Assembly: GCF_002993285.1 (NCBI RefSeq)
Contig: NZ_CP027433.1
Span: 2,418,001 to 2,482,000, forward strand
Direction: 5' to 3'
DNA: 64,000 nucleotides
From: Gordonia iterans
GTDB lineage: Bacteria > Actinomycetota > Actinomycetes > Mycobacteriales > Mycobacteriaceae
Made by a program: the position numbers and the translations under genes. The stretch's first letter is position 1; each line of letters opens with the position of its first letter. Below the pieces are notes generated by a model. It saw nothing but the letters and a program-made list of their open reading frames with translations, did not search any database and had not been told where the DNA came from. This document shows, in pieces, positions 38,976 through 46,951 of this stretch.

Positions 38976-40597
38976 TGCGTATCCCGGGAGTAGATCACCT
39001 CACCGGCCACCGCCGTGGTCACGCACTGCGGCAACCGGACCCCGGGGGCCACGTCGGGCAGGGCCGGGACCCGGGACCGGGGGTCGGTGGACCAGCGCTG
39101 CACCCCCTCGTGTGACGCGGCGACGACGAGGTCGGAGATCTCCCAGATCGCGTAGTGCGCCGGCGCACCGGGCACCAGGGTGCCGGTGACGCCGTCGTTG
39201 ACGCCTGCGGCCCGCCAGCCTCCCCGGGTGGCCGCGGCGAACGCCGCGCGCGGCGAGATGGCGCTGGTCGGGTTGTGATGGTGCGCGGCCGCCTGCACCG
39301 TCGCCCACGGGTCGATCGGGCAGACCGGGGCGTCGCTGGAGAAGGCGAGGGCGACCCCCGCCTTCGCCAGACCGCTGAAGTCGTTGAGCGTGTGCGCCCG
39401 CTCCCCCAGGCGCTGCGCGTACAACTGATCGGATCCGCCCCAAGCCGCGTCGAACAGGGGCTGCATGCTGGCGACCACACCGCAGCGCGCGAACAGAGCG
39501 GCCTGCTCCGGGGTGATCATCTCGGCGTGTTCCAGCCGGTGCACGCACCGTGCCAGGGCCGGGGTTCCGAGTTCTTCCGCGAGCTCGGCGACGGCCTCGG
39601 CCACCATCGCAGCGGCCGCGTCGCCGATCACATGGAAGCCCGCCTGGATTCCGGCCTCAGTGGTCGCCCGGAGGTGCGCGCGGATCTGCTCCGGTGTCAA
39701 GTAGGCGACGCCCCGGGTGCCCGGCCGATCGCTGTAGGGCGCGGTCAGCAGCGCGGTGTGCGAACCGAACGCGCCGTCGACGAAGAGGTCGCCGCCGATC
39801 GCGTGCGCGCCGGTCTCGGCGACGACGGTGCGCGCCTCGTCGGCCGAAGACACACACTGTCCCCAGTAGCGGCGGACCTGCACTCCGTGGTCCAGGTCGG
39901 CGATCGACCGAAAGTCGTCGATGCCGCTGATCTCCGGTCCACCGTTCTCGTGCACCGCCGCCACCCCGTGAGCCGCAGCGTGATCGAGCGCACGGAGCTG
40001 GGCCCGGCGACGGCCCTCCGGAGTGATGAGGCTGCGGGCGTGAGCCCGTACCCGGTGGTGCGCCTCGGCGAACAGCGGGGCCTGGGCGTCGTACCCTTGC
40101 GCGCCGGCGAGACCGTCGACGCGCTCGCGCAGTGCGGTCGAGGCCGCGGCCGAGTGCTCGTCGATGCGGGCCAGGTAGACCGGCCGGGCACCGGCGACGG
40201 CGTCAAGGTCCTCGGTGGAGGGGGCCAGCCGATCGCCCTGCTCGGCGCCGACCCAGGCCGAGGAGTCCCAGCCCATCCCCCAGATCACGTCCTCATCGGG
40301 GTGGGCCGCCACATATGCCGCCAACTCACGCAGGCACTCGGTGCGGCTGGTGGTCCGCGACAGATCCAGCCCGCCCAGGGCCAGTCCGGTGTCGGTCAGA
40401 TGCACATGGGAGTCGACGAACGCCGGACTGACGAAGCGGCCGCGCAGATCGACGATCTCCGCATCCGGGTGCAGCGCGCGACCGACCTCGTCGGAGCCGA
40501 CCCAGACCACGACACCGTCGGTGACCGCGAACGCCGTAGCGTCCGGTACTGCGGGAGACGAGTAGACGAGGCCGCCGAGAAGGAGCTGCGTGGTCAC
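38972..40597 (-). CDS. YtcJ-like amidohydrolase
   Basis: A 541-residue metal-dependent amidohydrolase. Metal motif DSHVHLTDTG near residue 63, a mid-domain HENGG, His in GFHVIGDAAAAMVAEA, RLEHAEMITPEQ and the terminal Asp in AFSSDAPVCPIDP. No signal peptide. Member of a broad family (N-substituted formamide deformylase-like), exact substrate unknown. It leads a three-gene operon amidohydrolase-lnt-ppm1, joined by overlaps. Confidence 0.9.
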   Translation of the reverse strand: MTTQLLLGGLVYSSPAVPDATAFAVTDGVVVWVGSDEVGRALHPDAEIVDLRGRFVSPAFVDSHVHLTDTGLALGGLDLSRTTSRTECLRELAAYVAAHPDEDVIWGMGWDSSAWVGAEQGDRLAPSTEDLDAVAGARPVYLARIDEHSAAASTALRERVDGLAGAQGYDAQAPLFAEAHHRVRAHARSLITPEGRRRAQLRALDHAAAHGVAAVHENGGPEISGIDDFRSIADLDHGVQVRRYWGQCVSSADEARTVVAETGAHAIGGDLFVDGAFGSHTALLTAPYSDRPGTRGVAYLTPEQIRAHLRATTEAGIQAGFHVIGDAAAAMVAEAVAELAEELGTPALARCVHRLEHAEMITPEQAALFARCGVVASMQPLFDAAWGGSDQLYAQRLGERAHTLNDFSGLAKAGVALAFSSDAPVCPIDPWATVQAAAHHHNPTSAISPRAAFAAATRGGWRAAGVNDGVTGTLVPGAPAHYAIWEISDLVVAASHEGVQRWSTDPRSRVPALPDVAPGVRLPQCVTTAVAGEVIYSRDTQ

Positions 40598-40646
40598 TCT
40601 GACAGTGTCTCAGAGTCCTGTTCGCCCGGACTCCGCGGCTCGCAAG

Positions 40647-41393
40647 TCAGCGGGGCGAGAGCCGGTACAGGCCGCCGAGCAGGCTGGTGGCGTACAGCGA
40701 CGTCGAGTCCCAGCCGGGTCCCGCTCCGAACCGCACCGAGGACACCAACGGCACGCGGTCTGCGATGACGCAGCGGGCGCGGTTCTTCGCATCGATCCGA
40801 ACCACATTCGCGGACGCGTTGAGCGCCGCGTAGACGTGCCCGTCGGCATCGGTCGTGAGATCGTCTGCCGCATTGAGCGGACCGAAGCCGTCGAGGGCGA
40901 CGACCGTGCGCCAGCGCTCGGGACGTGCGGGATCCACCGCGGCGATCCGGGTGACCGTATCGAACGTGGTGGTGACCAGCAGACGCTGCCGCACGGCGTC
41001 CCACCAGAGTCCGTTGGTCGACGTCAGTCCGGGCGCGATGCGTGCGCGGGTCCCGTTGGTGCGCACCAGCGTGAGACCGGTGTACTCACCGGCGTCACGA
41101 CTGACGACCAGGTCGCCGTCCGGAAGCACCGCCAGCCCGTTGGGCTGGGTGAGTCCGCGCGCGACGACCCGGCTCGACCCGGTCTCCGGATCGACGGAGA
41201 AGACGGTACCGTCGGTACGACCGACCAGGCCGGACACCAGTGAATTGCCGGTCGTGAAATAGACGTGCCCACCGGAGGAGGCGATGCCCCCGGGGCCGTC
41301 GACATCGCGGGCCAGGACGCCCGTGCGGCCGGACGGTGACCGGGTGACGATCGCACCACCGGTTCCGTCGGGCGTCTGCTGGGACAGCAGCAT
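40647..41393 (-). CDS. SMP-30/gluconolactonase-like beta-propeller protein, start uncertain
   Basis: A beta-propeller of 248 residues from the only conventional start (41393). Repeats such as DVDGPGGIASSGGHVYFTTG, GLTQPNGLAVLPDGDLVVS and TSTNGLWWDAVRQRLLVTT are typical of SMP-30/LRE proteins. The same frame continues upstream with clearly homologous residues (QIAAYPPLENLGFDGHGR), to a TGA near 41525, but without any ATG, GTG or TTG. The true N-terminus is therefore either truncated or uses an unusual start. It directly follows fxsA. Confidence 0.7.
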   Translation of the reverse strand: MLLSQQTPDGTGGAIVTRSPSGRTGVLARDVDGPGGIASSGGHVYFTTGNSLVSGLVGRTDGTVFSVDPETGSSRVVARGLTQPNGLAVLPDGDLVVSRDAGEYTGLTLVRTNGTRARIAPGLTSTNGLWWDAVRQRLLVTTTFDTVTRIAAVDPARPERWRTVVALDGFGPLNAADDLTTDADGHVYAALNASANVVRIDAKNRARCVIADRVPLVSSVRFGAGPGWDSTSLYATSLLGGLYRLSPR

Positions 41394-41478
41394 CCGGCCG
41401 TGGCCGTCGAAACCCAGGTTCTCCAGGGGCGGATACGCGGCGATCTGCCGAACGGAAGCCTGAACGGCGGAGAACAGT

Positions 41479-42039
41479 TCAGCGCCGGCGGTCGGATCGC
41501 TCTGCCGTGGTCTCGCCGTCGATCACCGTGGGCAGGGCCGCCTGCTCGGAGAAGATGCTGCCGTCCGGATTGCGGATCGTGGTCTCGACGATCACGCTGC
41601 CCTCGGCGCGGCCTTCGGCGACGACGGTGCCGTCGACGTAGCCGTTCGGGGTCATGCCGACCACGGTGATCCGATCGGCGAGCGCCGAGACCTTACGGGT
41701 CGCCGCGGCTGCGACCACCGGCTCCAGGCGACGGCGGACCGGACGCGACAGCAAGATCAGGCCGACCACGGTGCTCACCACACCCGGCAGCACGGTGAGG
41801 ACCGACGCCCCGGCGAAGAGGGCTGAATCGGTGAACGCCTGGCGCGGGGACGAGCGATCTGCGCCCGGGCTCCGGGCCCCAGCGAAGATGTCGCGCGCCC
41901 GGCGGCCGAGCACCGCGAACCCGACGGCCGCGGCAGCGATGGTGATGACGAACGCCCACGCCCAGCCGAGGAAATGCACCATCGCCCAGAAGGCGGCGAT
42001 CTCCACCGCGAGATATCCGACGAAGATCCAGCGCTTCAT
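41479..42039 (-). CDS. fxsA: FxsA-family membrane protein
   Basis: A 186-residue protein with an N-terminal pair of helices (GYLAVEIAAFWAMVHFLGW, then AFVITIAAAAVGFAVLG) and a third (GASVLTVLPGVVSTVVGLILLS), then a soluble C-terminal ~90 residues. This is the FxsA arrangement; the E. coli protein is tied to F-plasmid exclusion of phage T7, a role not expected here. The position between ppm1 and cobN matches Rv2053c. Confidence 0.88.
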   Translation of the reverse strand: MKRWIFVGYLAVEIAAFWAMVHFLGWAWAFVITIAAAAVGFAVLGRRARDIFAGARSPGADRSSPRQAFTDSALFAGASVLTVLPGVVSTVVGLILLSRPVRRRLEPVVAAAATRKVSALADRITVVGMTPNGYVDGTVVAEGRAEGSVIVETTIRNPDGSIFSEQAALPTVIDGETTAERSDRRR

Positions 42040-42139
42040 TTTCCGACCTTCCCACGCCGAGCGGCGTGTGTGCGACTTACCTATCGGTAGAACGCACGAC
42101 GGCGCGATTCCGTTCCCGGCCCCACTCTTCGCGGCGCCC

Positions 42140-45100
42140 CTACTCTTCGCGGCGCCCCTCGATCTCGCCCTCGGCCTCGACGTACACCCGGCGCAGCTGG
42201 GCGAGCAGTTCCGGCGGCGGCGCCTGCCACATGTCCCGCTCGTTCGCCTCCAGCAGGCGCTCGGCGATGCCGTGCAGCGCCCACGGATTCGACTTCTCCA
42301 GAAACTCGCGGTTGGTCTCGTCCAACACGTACTGCTCGGTGAGCTTCTCGTACATCCAGTCGGCGACGACGTCGGTGGTGGCGTCGTAACCGAAGAGGTA
42401 GTCGACGGTGGCCGCCATCTCGAACGCGCCCTTGTACCCGTGCTTGCGCATCGCTGCCAGCCAACGCGGGTTCACCACTCGCGCCCGGAACACCCGGGCG
42501 GTCTCCTCCGACAGCGTCCGGGTCCGCACGGTGTCCGGGCGGGACGAGTCGCCGATGTAGGCCTCGGGGGATTCGCCGGTCAGCGCCCGGACGGTGGCCA
42601 CCATGCCGCCGTGGAACTGGAAGTAGTCGTCGGAGTCGGCGATGTCGTGCTCGCGGGTGTCGGTGTTCTTGGCGGCGACGGCGATCCGGCGGTAGGCCGC
42701 ACGCATGTCGTCGACGGCGGGGACGCCGTCCAGACCGCGCCCGTAGGCGTAGCCGCCCCACTCGGTGTAGACCGCCGCGAGGTCCTCGTCGGTGCGCCAC
42801 TGACGCGAGTCGATCAGCTGCAGCAGGCCGGCGCCGTAAGTGCCCGGCCGGGAACCGAACACCCGGGTCGTCGCGCGCCGGGCGTCGCCGTGCTCGGCGA
42901 GCGCCGCGCGGGCGTGGGCGGCGACGTAGTTCTGTTCGTCCGGCTCGTCGGCGTTCGCAGCCAGGGCCACGGCGTCGTCGAGCATCGTGACGACGTGCGC
43001 GAACGCATCCCGGAAGAAGCCGGAGATCCGGATCGTCACGTCGATGCGCGGGCGGCCGAGCTCGCCCGGCGGAATCAGTTCCAGGCCGGTGACGCGGCGC
43101 GAGGCCTCGTCCCAGACCGGAGTCACGCCCAGCAGCGCGAGCACCTCGCCGACGTCGTCGCCGGAGGTCCGCATGGCGCTGGTTCCCCAGACCGACAGGC
43201 CGACCGACTTCGGATACTCGCCGTGGTCGGTGAGGTAACGCTCCACCAGCGAGTCGGCCAGCGCCCGGCCGGTCTCGGCGGCGAGCTGCGACGGCACCGC
43301 CTTCGGATCGACCGAGTAGAAGTTGCGCCCGGTGGGCAGCACGTTGATGAGGCCGCGCAGCGGCGAGCCGCTCGGGCCGGCCGGGATGAAGCCGCCGTTC
43401 AGGGCGTGCAGCACGCGATCGATCTCGCACGACGTCGCCCGCAGTCGCGGCAACACCTCGTCGCCGGCGAAGTGCAGGATCTCCCCGACTGCCTCCGGGT
43501 GTCCCTGAGCCGCCGCGTCGACCGTCTCGGGCGACCAGTCGCCTGCCGCGCAGGCGGTCACCAGCTCCCGGGCGACCGCCTCGACCCGGTCCACCTCCCG
43601 TCGCTCGGTCGACTCCTCATCGAGACCGAGCGCCTCGCGCAGGCCGGGGAGCGTGCGGCTGCCGCCCCAGAGCTGTCGTGCGCGGAGCATCGCGAGAACC
43701 AGGTCGATCTCCATCTCCGCATCCGGTGCCTGACCCAGCACGTGCAGCCCGTCGCGGATGGCGGCGTCTTTGATCTCGCAGAGCCAGCCGTCGACGTGCA
43801 GGAGCATGTCGTCGAACACGTCCTCCTCGGGCCGGTCAGTCAGGCCCAGATCCTGGTCCATCTTGGCCGCCGTCAGCAGCGTCCAGATCTGCTGCCGGAT
43901 GGCCGGCAGCTTGGCGGGGTCGAGCGCCGAGATGCTGGCGTGCTCGTCGAGCAGCTGCTCCAGCCGGTTGATGTCGCCGTAGGTCTCGGCCCGGGCCATC
44001 GGCGGAATCAGATGGTCCACCAGCACGGCGTGCGCCCGGCGCTTGGCCTGCGTGCCCTCGCCCGGATCGTTCACCAGGAACGGGTAGATCAGCGGCAGAT
44101 CGCCGAGCGCGGCGTCGGTGCCGCACTCCGCGGACATCGCGATCGTCTTACCCGGCAACCACTCGAGGTTGCCGTGCTTGCCGATGTGCACGATCGCGTC
44201 CGCGCCGAAACCCCAGCCGTCGTCGCCGGACCGGGACGCCAGCCAGCGGTAGCTCGCCAGGTAGTGGTGGCTCGGCGGCAGATCCGGATCGTGGTAGATC
44301 GCGACCGGGTTCTCGCCGAATCCGCGGGGCGGCTGCACCAGCAGCACGATCTTGCCGAACGTCATCGCCGCGATCACGATCTCCCCGGCGGGGTCGGCAC
44401 TGCGGTCCACGAACAACTCGCCGGGCGGCGGGCCCCAGTGTTCGACGACGTCGGCGCGCAGACCCTCGGGGAGCCGGTCGAACCACGCGGTGTAGTCGGC
44501 CGCGCTCACCCGGATCGGGTTCGCGGCCAGCGCCTCCTCGGTGAGCCAGTCCGAGTCCTGGCCGCCCTGGTCGATCAGCGCATGCATCAGGGCGTCGGGA
44601 TCGTCGTCGTCCGGCGTGGATCCCAGGCCCGGAATCGAGCCGTCACCGAGGTCGTAGCCGGCGGCGCCGAGGGCCCGCAGGAGATGGATGAGCGAGCGGG
44701 GGGTGTCCAGGCCGACAGCGTTGCCGATGCGGGCGTGCTTGGTCGGGTACGCCGAGAGCAGCAGCGCGACGTGCTTGTCGGGAGCGGCCACGTGCCGCAG
44801 TCGCGCGTGCGCGATCGCGATGCCCGCGACGCGGGCGCAGCGCTCGGCGTCCGGCGCGTAGTACGGGAGCCCGTTGTCGTCGAACTCCTTGAACGAGAAC
44901 GGCACGGTGATGATGCGTCCGTCGAACTCGGGCACAGCCACCTGGCTCGCCACGTCCAGTGGCGACATGCCGTCGTCGCTGTCCACCCAGTCGGCTCGCG
45001 ACGAGGTGAGGCACAGGCCTTGCAGAATCGGGATGTCCAGGGCGGCAAGACGTTCGACGTTCCATGCCTCGTCGTCGCCACCGGCGCTCGCCGTGGCCGG

Positions 45101-45943
45101 GGTGGTTCCGCCGGCTGCCAGGACGGTCACCACGAGGGCGTCGAACGTGCCGAGGTGCGCGATCAGATCGTCCGGGGCGGCGCGCAGCGAGGCGCAGAAG
45201 ATGCCTTCGGCATCGGCCCCGCGCTCTTCCAGCGCCGTGCACAGCGCGTCGATGTACTCGGTGTTGCCAGCGAGGTGCTGGGCGCGGTAGTACAGCACCC
45301 CGATCCGGGGACGCGGTCCGCGGTCTCGCGCCTCCGCCCCAGCCGCCCCCTGAGCACCCCCCGCCCCCATCGCCCCTTGAGCACCCGCCGCCCCTTGAGC
45401 ACCCGCCGCCCCTTGAGCACCCGCCGCCCCTTGAGCTTGTCGAAAGGTCCCCGGCCGCTCGGGCACCCCCGCCGCCCCTTGAGCACCCGCCGCCCCTTGA
45501 GCTTGTCGAAAGGTCCCCGGCCGCTCCAGCGCACCCCAGTTCGGCGTCTCGACCGGCGGATCGAAGCCCAGCCCGGTCAGCAGCACGGTGTCGGAGAGGA
45601 AGTGGTGGACCTGCGCGAAGTTCTCCCGCCCGCCGGCGACGAAATAGCTGTGCGCCTGTGCAGCGACACCGGCCGGGACCGTCGACAGCGACATCAGATC
45701 AGGATCGGGGTTGAGCTCACCGGACAGCACCACCACCGGCGCCGCGCCGGCGAGCACCGCGTCGAGCCCCTCCTCCCATGCGCGACGGCCGCCGAGCAGC
45801 CGCACCACCACCAGGTCGGCGTGCTCGATCAGCGCCGGCACCTCGTCGAGCAGCAGTCGCGACGGATTGGCGACGGTGTAGTCGGCGCCGCAGGTGGCGG
45901 CGGTGCGAAGGTCGGTGTCCGAGGTGGACAGCAGTGTGATCAC
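42140..45943 (-). CDS. cobN: Cobaltochelatase subunit CobN, with in-frame repeat insertion
   Basis: The large (1267-residue) ATP-dependent chelatase subunit that inserts cobalt into hydrogenobyrinic acid a,c-diamide. Family segments include GVLYYRAQHLAGNTEYIDALC, YPTKHARIGNAVGLDTPRS, DAIVHIGKHGNLEWLPGK and WGTSAMRTSGDDVGE. GTG at 45943 (MITLLSTSDTDL) is chosen as the family start; the longer frame to 46063 overlaps the riboswitch. Residues ~137-202 are a low-complexity block of GAQGAA repeats and two copies of ERPGTFRQAQGAAG that interrupts a conserved region. The CobS/CobT partners are not in the window. Confidence 0.95.
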   Translation of the reverse strand: MITLLSTSDTDLRTAATCGADYTVANPSRLLLDEVPALIEHADLVVVRLLGGRRAWEEGLDAVLAGAAPVVVLSGELNPDPDLMSLSTVPAGVAAQAHSYFVAGGRENFAQVHHFLSDTVLLTGLGFDPPVETPNWGALERPGTFRQAQGAAGAQGAAGVPERPGTFRQAQGAAGAQGAAGAQGAAGAQGAMGAGGAQGAAGAEARDRGPRPRIGVLYYRAQHLAGNTEYIDALCTALEERGADAEGIFCASLRAAPDDLIAHLGTFDALVVTVLAAGGTTPATASAGGDDEAWNVERLAALDIPILQGLCLTSSRADWVDSDDGMSPLDVASQVAVPEFDGRIITVPFSFKEFDDNGLPYYAPDAERCARVAGIAIAHARLRHVAAPDKHVALLLSAYPTKHARIGNAVGLDTPRSLIHLLRALGAAGYDLGDGSIPGLGSTPDDDDPDALMHALIDQGGQDSDWLTEEALAANPIRVSAADYTAWFDRLPEGLRADVVEHWGPPPGELFVDRSADPAGEIVIAAMTFGKIVLLVQPPRGFGENPVAIYHDPDLPPSHHYLASYRWLASRSGDDGWGFGADAIVHIGKHGNLEWLPGKTIAMSAECGTDAALGDLPLIYPFLVNDPGEGTQAKRRAHAVLVDHLIPPMARAETYGDINRLEQLLDEHASISALDPAKLPAIRQQIWTLLTAAKMDQDLGLTDRPEEDVFDDMLLHVDGWLCEIKDAAIRDGLHVLGQAPDAEMEIDLVLAMLRARQLWGGSRTLPGLREALGLDEESTERREVDRVEAVARELVTACAAGDWSPETVDAAAQGHPEAVGEILHFAGDEVLPRLRATSCEIDRVLHALNGGFIPAGPSGSPLRGLINVLPTGRNFYSVDPKAVPSQLAAETGRALADSLVERYLTDHGEYPKSVGLSVWGTSAMRTSGDDVGEVLALLGVTPVWDEASRRVTGLELIPPGELGRPRIDVTIRISGFFRDAFAHVVTMLDDAVALAANADEPDEQNYVAAHARAALAEHGDARRATTRVFGSRPGTYGAGLLQLIDSRQWRTDEDLAAVYTEWGGYAYGRGLDGVPAVDDMRAAYRRIAVAAKNTDTREHDIADSDDYFQFHGGMVATVRALTGESPEAYIGDSSRPDTVRTRTLSEETARVFRARVVNPRWLAAMRKHGYKGAFEMAATVDYLFGYDATTDVVADWMYEKLTEQYVLDETNREFLEKSNPWALHGIAERLLEANERDMWQAPPPELLAQLRRVYVEAEGEIEGRREE
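45364..45533. repeat. In-frame repeat cluster inside cobN with REP-like units
   Basis: On the plus strand an 18-base unit (CGCCGCCCCTTGAGCACC) recurs about four times, once shortened at its start, and two longer units carry CTTGAGCTTGTCGAAAGG followed by TCCCCGGCCGCTC. These long units are 66 bases apart. All spacings are multiples of three, so cobN stays open. The TTCGACAAGCTCA core is identical to that in the intergenic array at 46.68 kb. Confidence 0.85.
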
Positions 45944-46014
45944 GGGCAGATGCCTACTCCCTGCCGGGTGGCGCGCCCGGCGTCGACGGTGCGGCGGCCC
46001 GAAAGGGGGCGGGA

Positions 46015-46122
46015 CGCCGGACGACGAGGCGGGTCTGACTCGGCCCGGGAACCCGGGCCACACAGTGGCGCGACCGTGCCGGCCTCACACCGGCTTCCGC
46101 CTCATCGAATCGGATGCCACTC
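46015..46122 (-). ncRNA. Cobalamin riboswitch upstream of cobN
   Basis: Read on the minus strand, the leader holds the B12 aptamer core: GGAAGCCGGTGTGAGGCCGG, then CACGGTCGCGCCACTGTG (the B12 box GCCACTG at 46063-46069), then GAGTCAGACC. A 10-bp helix (46097-46106 with 46023-46032) encloses the core, and GGCCCGGGTTCCCGGGCC forms an internal hairpin. Between aptamer and cobN start, GCCGGG...CCCGGC just before a GGGAG could hide the ribosome site. Cobalamin is therefore expected to switch cobN off. Confidence 0.88.
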
Positions 46123-46129
46123 TAGTCGG

Positions 46130-46585
46130 GTGAAGACCGTCATCGTCGAACGCACCGCCGCCGCTCCCGTCGAACGGGTCTGGGCCGTCCTCACCGACCT
46201 CGACGCCGCCGCCGACGTGCTGTAGGGCGTCGCCCGGATCGAACGCGTCGAGGGCGAGGGGTACGCACCCGGCGTCGTGTGGCGAGAGACGCGGACCGTC
46301 ATGGGCGCCGAGGAGACCGAGGAGATGACCGTCGCCGAGGTCGACGCTCCGCACCGCACCGTCATCACCTCGCTCTCGCGCGGAGTCGCTTACCGCACCG
46401 AGTTCACGCTCACCTCGGTGTCGCCGGCCAGCACCACGATCACCATGCGATTCGCCGGCGACTCGACCGCCACCGGATTCAAAGCGCTCCTCGGGAAGGT
46501 GACGGCGCCTCTGGGTGCGGCGGTCGCCCGGAAGATGATGCGCGCCGACCTCGACGACCTCGTGCGGGCCGCCGAGAATTCGTAA
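46130..46585 (+). pseudogene. SRPBCC-family protein interrupted by an amber codon
   Basis: GTG at 46130 opens MKTVIVERTAAAPVERVWAV, a polyketide-cyclase/START-like domain. Codon 32 is TAG (46223-46225, in DAAADVL*GVARIERVEG), after which the same frame continues without change to 46585 (FTLTSVSPASTTITMRF, and DLDDLVRAAENS). Restored length 151 residues is normal. A single CAG or TGG to TAG change would explain it. The promoter must overlap the 5' end of the divergent riboswitch. Confidence 0.8.
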
Positions 46586-46598
46586 CGAGCAACGCCGA

Positions 46599-46797
46599 TT
46601 GAGCGAGCGTCGCATCGATGTTTGAGCGAGCCTCCTCTCCGACTGGGCGAACACCTCATCGGAGTTTGAGCGAGCGCAGCCCTTCGACAAGCTCACGAAC
46701 CACCCTTCGACAAGCTCACGAACCACCCTTCGACGGCTCAGGAACCACCCTTCGACGGGCTCAGGAACCACCCTTCGACGGGCTCAGGAACCACGAG
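46599..46797. repeat. Tandem REP-like array
   Basis: From 46680 there are five head-to-tail units of 22-23 bases, each CCCTTCGAC followed by AAGCTCACGAACCA or GGGCTCAGGAACCA (the third lacks one G). Before them, from 46599, three looser units contain TTGAGCGAGC at ~21-23-base spacing. The array fills most of the 366-base gap between the SRPBCC pseudogene and the DUF222 gene; the remainder (46798-46951) holds the DUF222 gene promoter region. Confidence 0.85.
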
Positions 46798-46951
46798 TCG
46801 AGATCACCACCGTTCTCTCCGGTTGACCCTCGACCATGTGGTCGAGAACTAGTTTTGTCACACCCCTGTCGTAAAGTGACGTCAGACACACAGAGAACCA
46901 GAATCACTGGTTCTACCAGCGGGAACAGCAACTTCGGGGGAGGTGAACATC

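Noticed and set aside
45360-45535. CRISPR-like array in cobN
   Set aside because: Units are of unequal length, lack unique spacers and are in frame with the coding sequence; they are REP-like tandem repeats.
41654-46225. 1523-codon plus-strand frame opposite cobN
   Set aside because: It is the antisense shadow of cobN and fxsA; CobN motifs are on the minus strand and the riboswitch is oriented the same way.
46680-46795. CRISPR-like array before the DUF222 gene
   Set aside because: Units are contiguous 22-23-base tandem repeats with no spacers.
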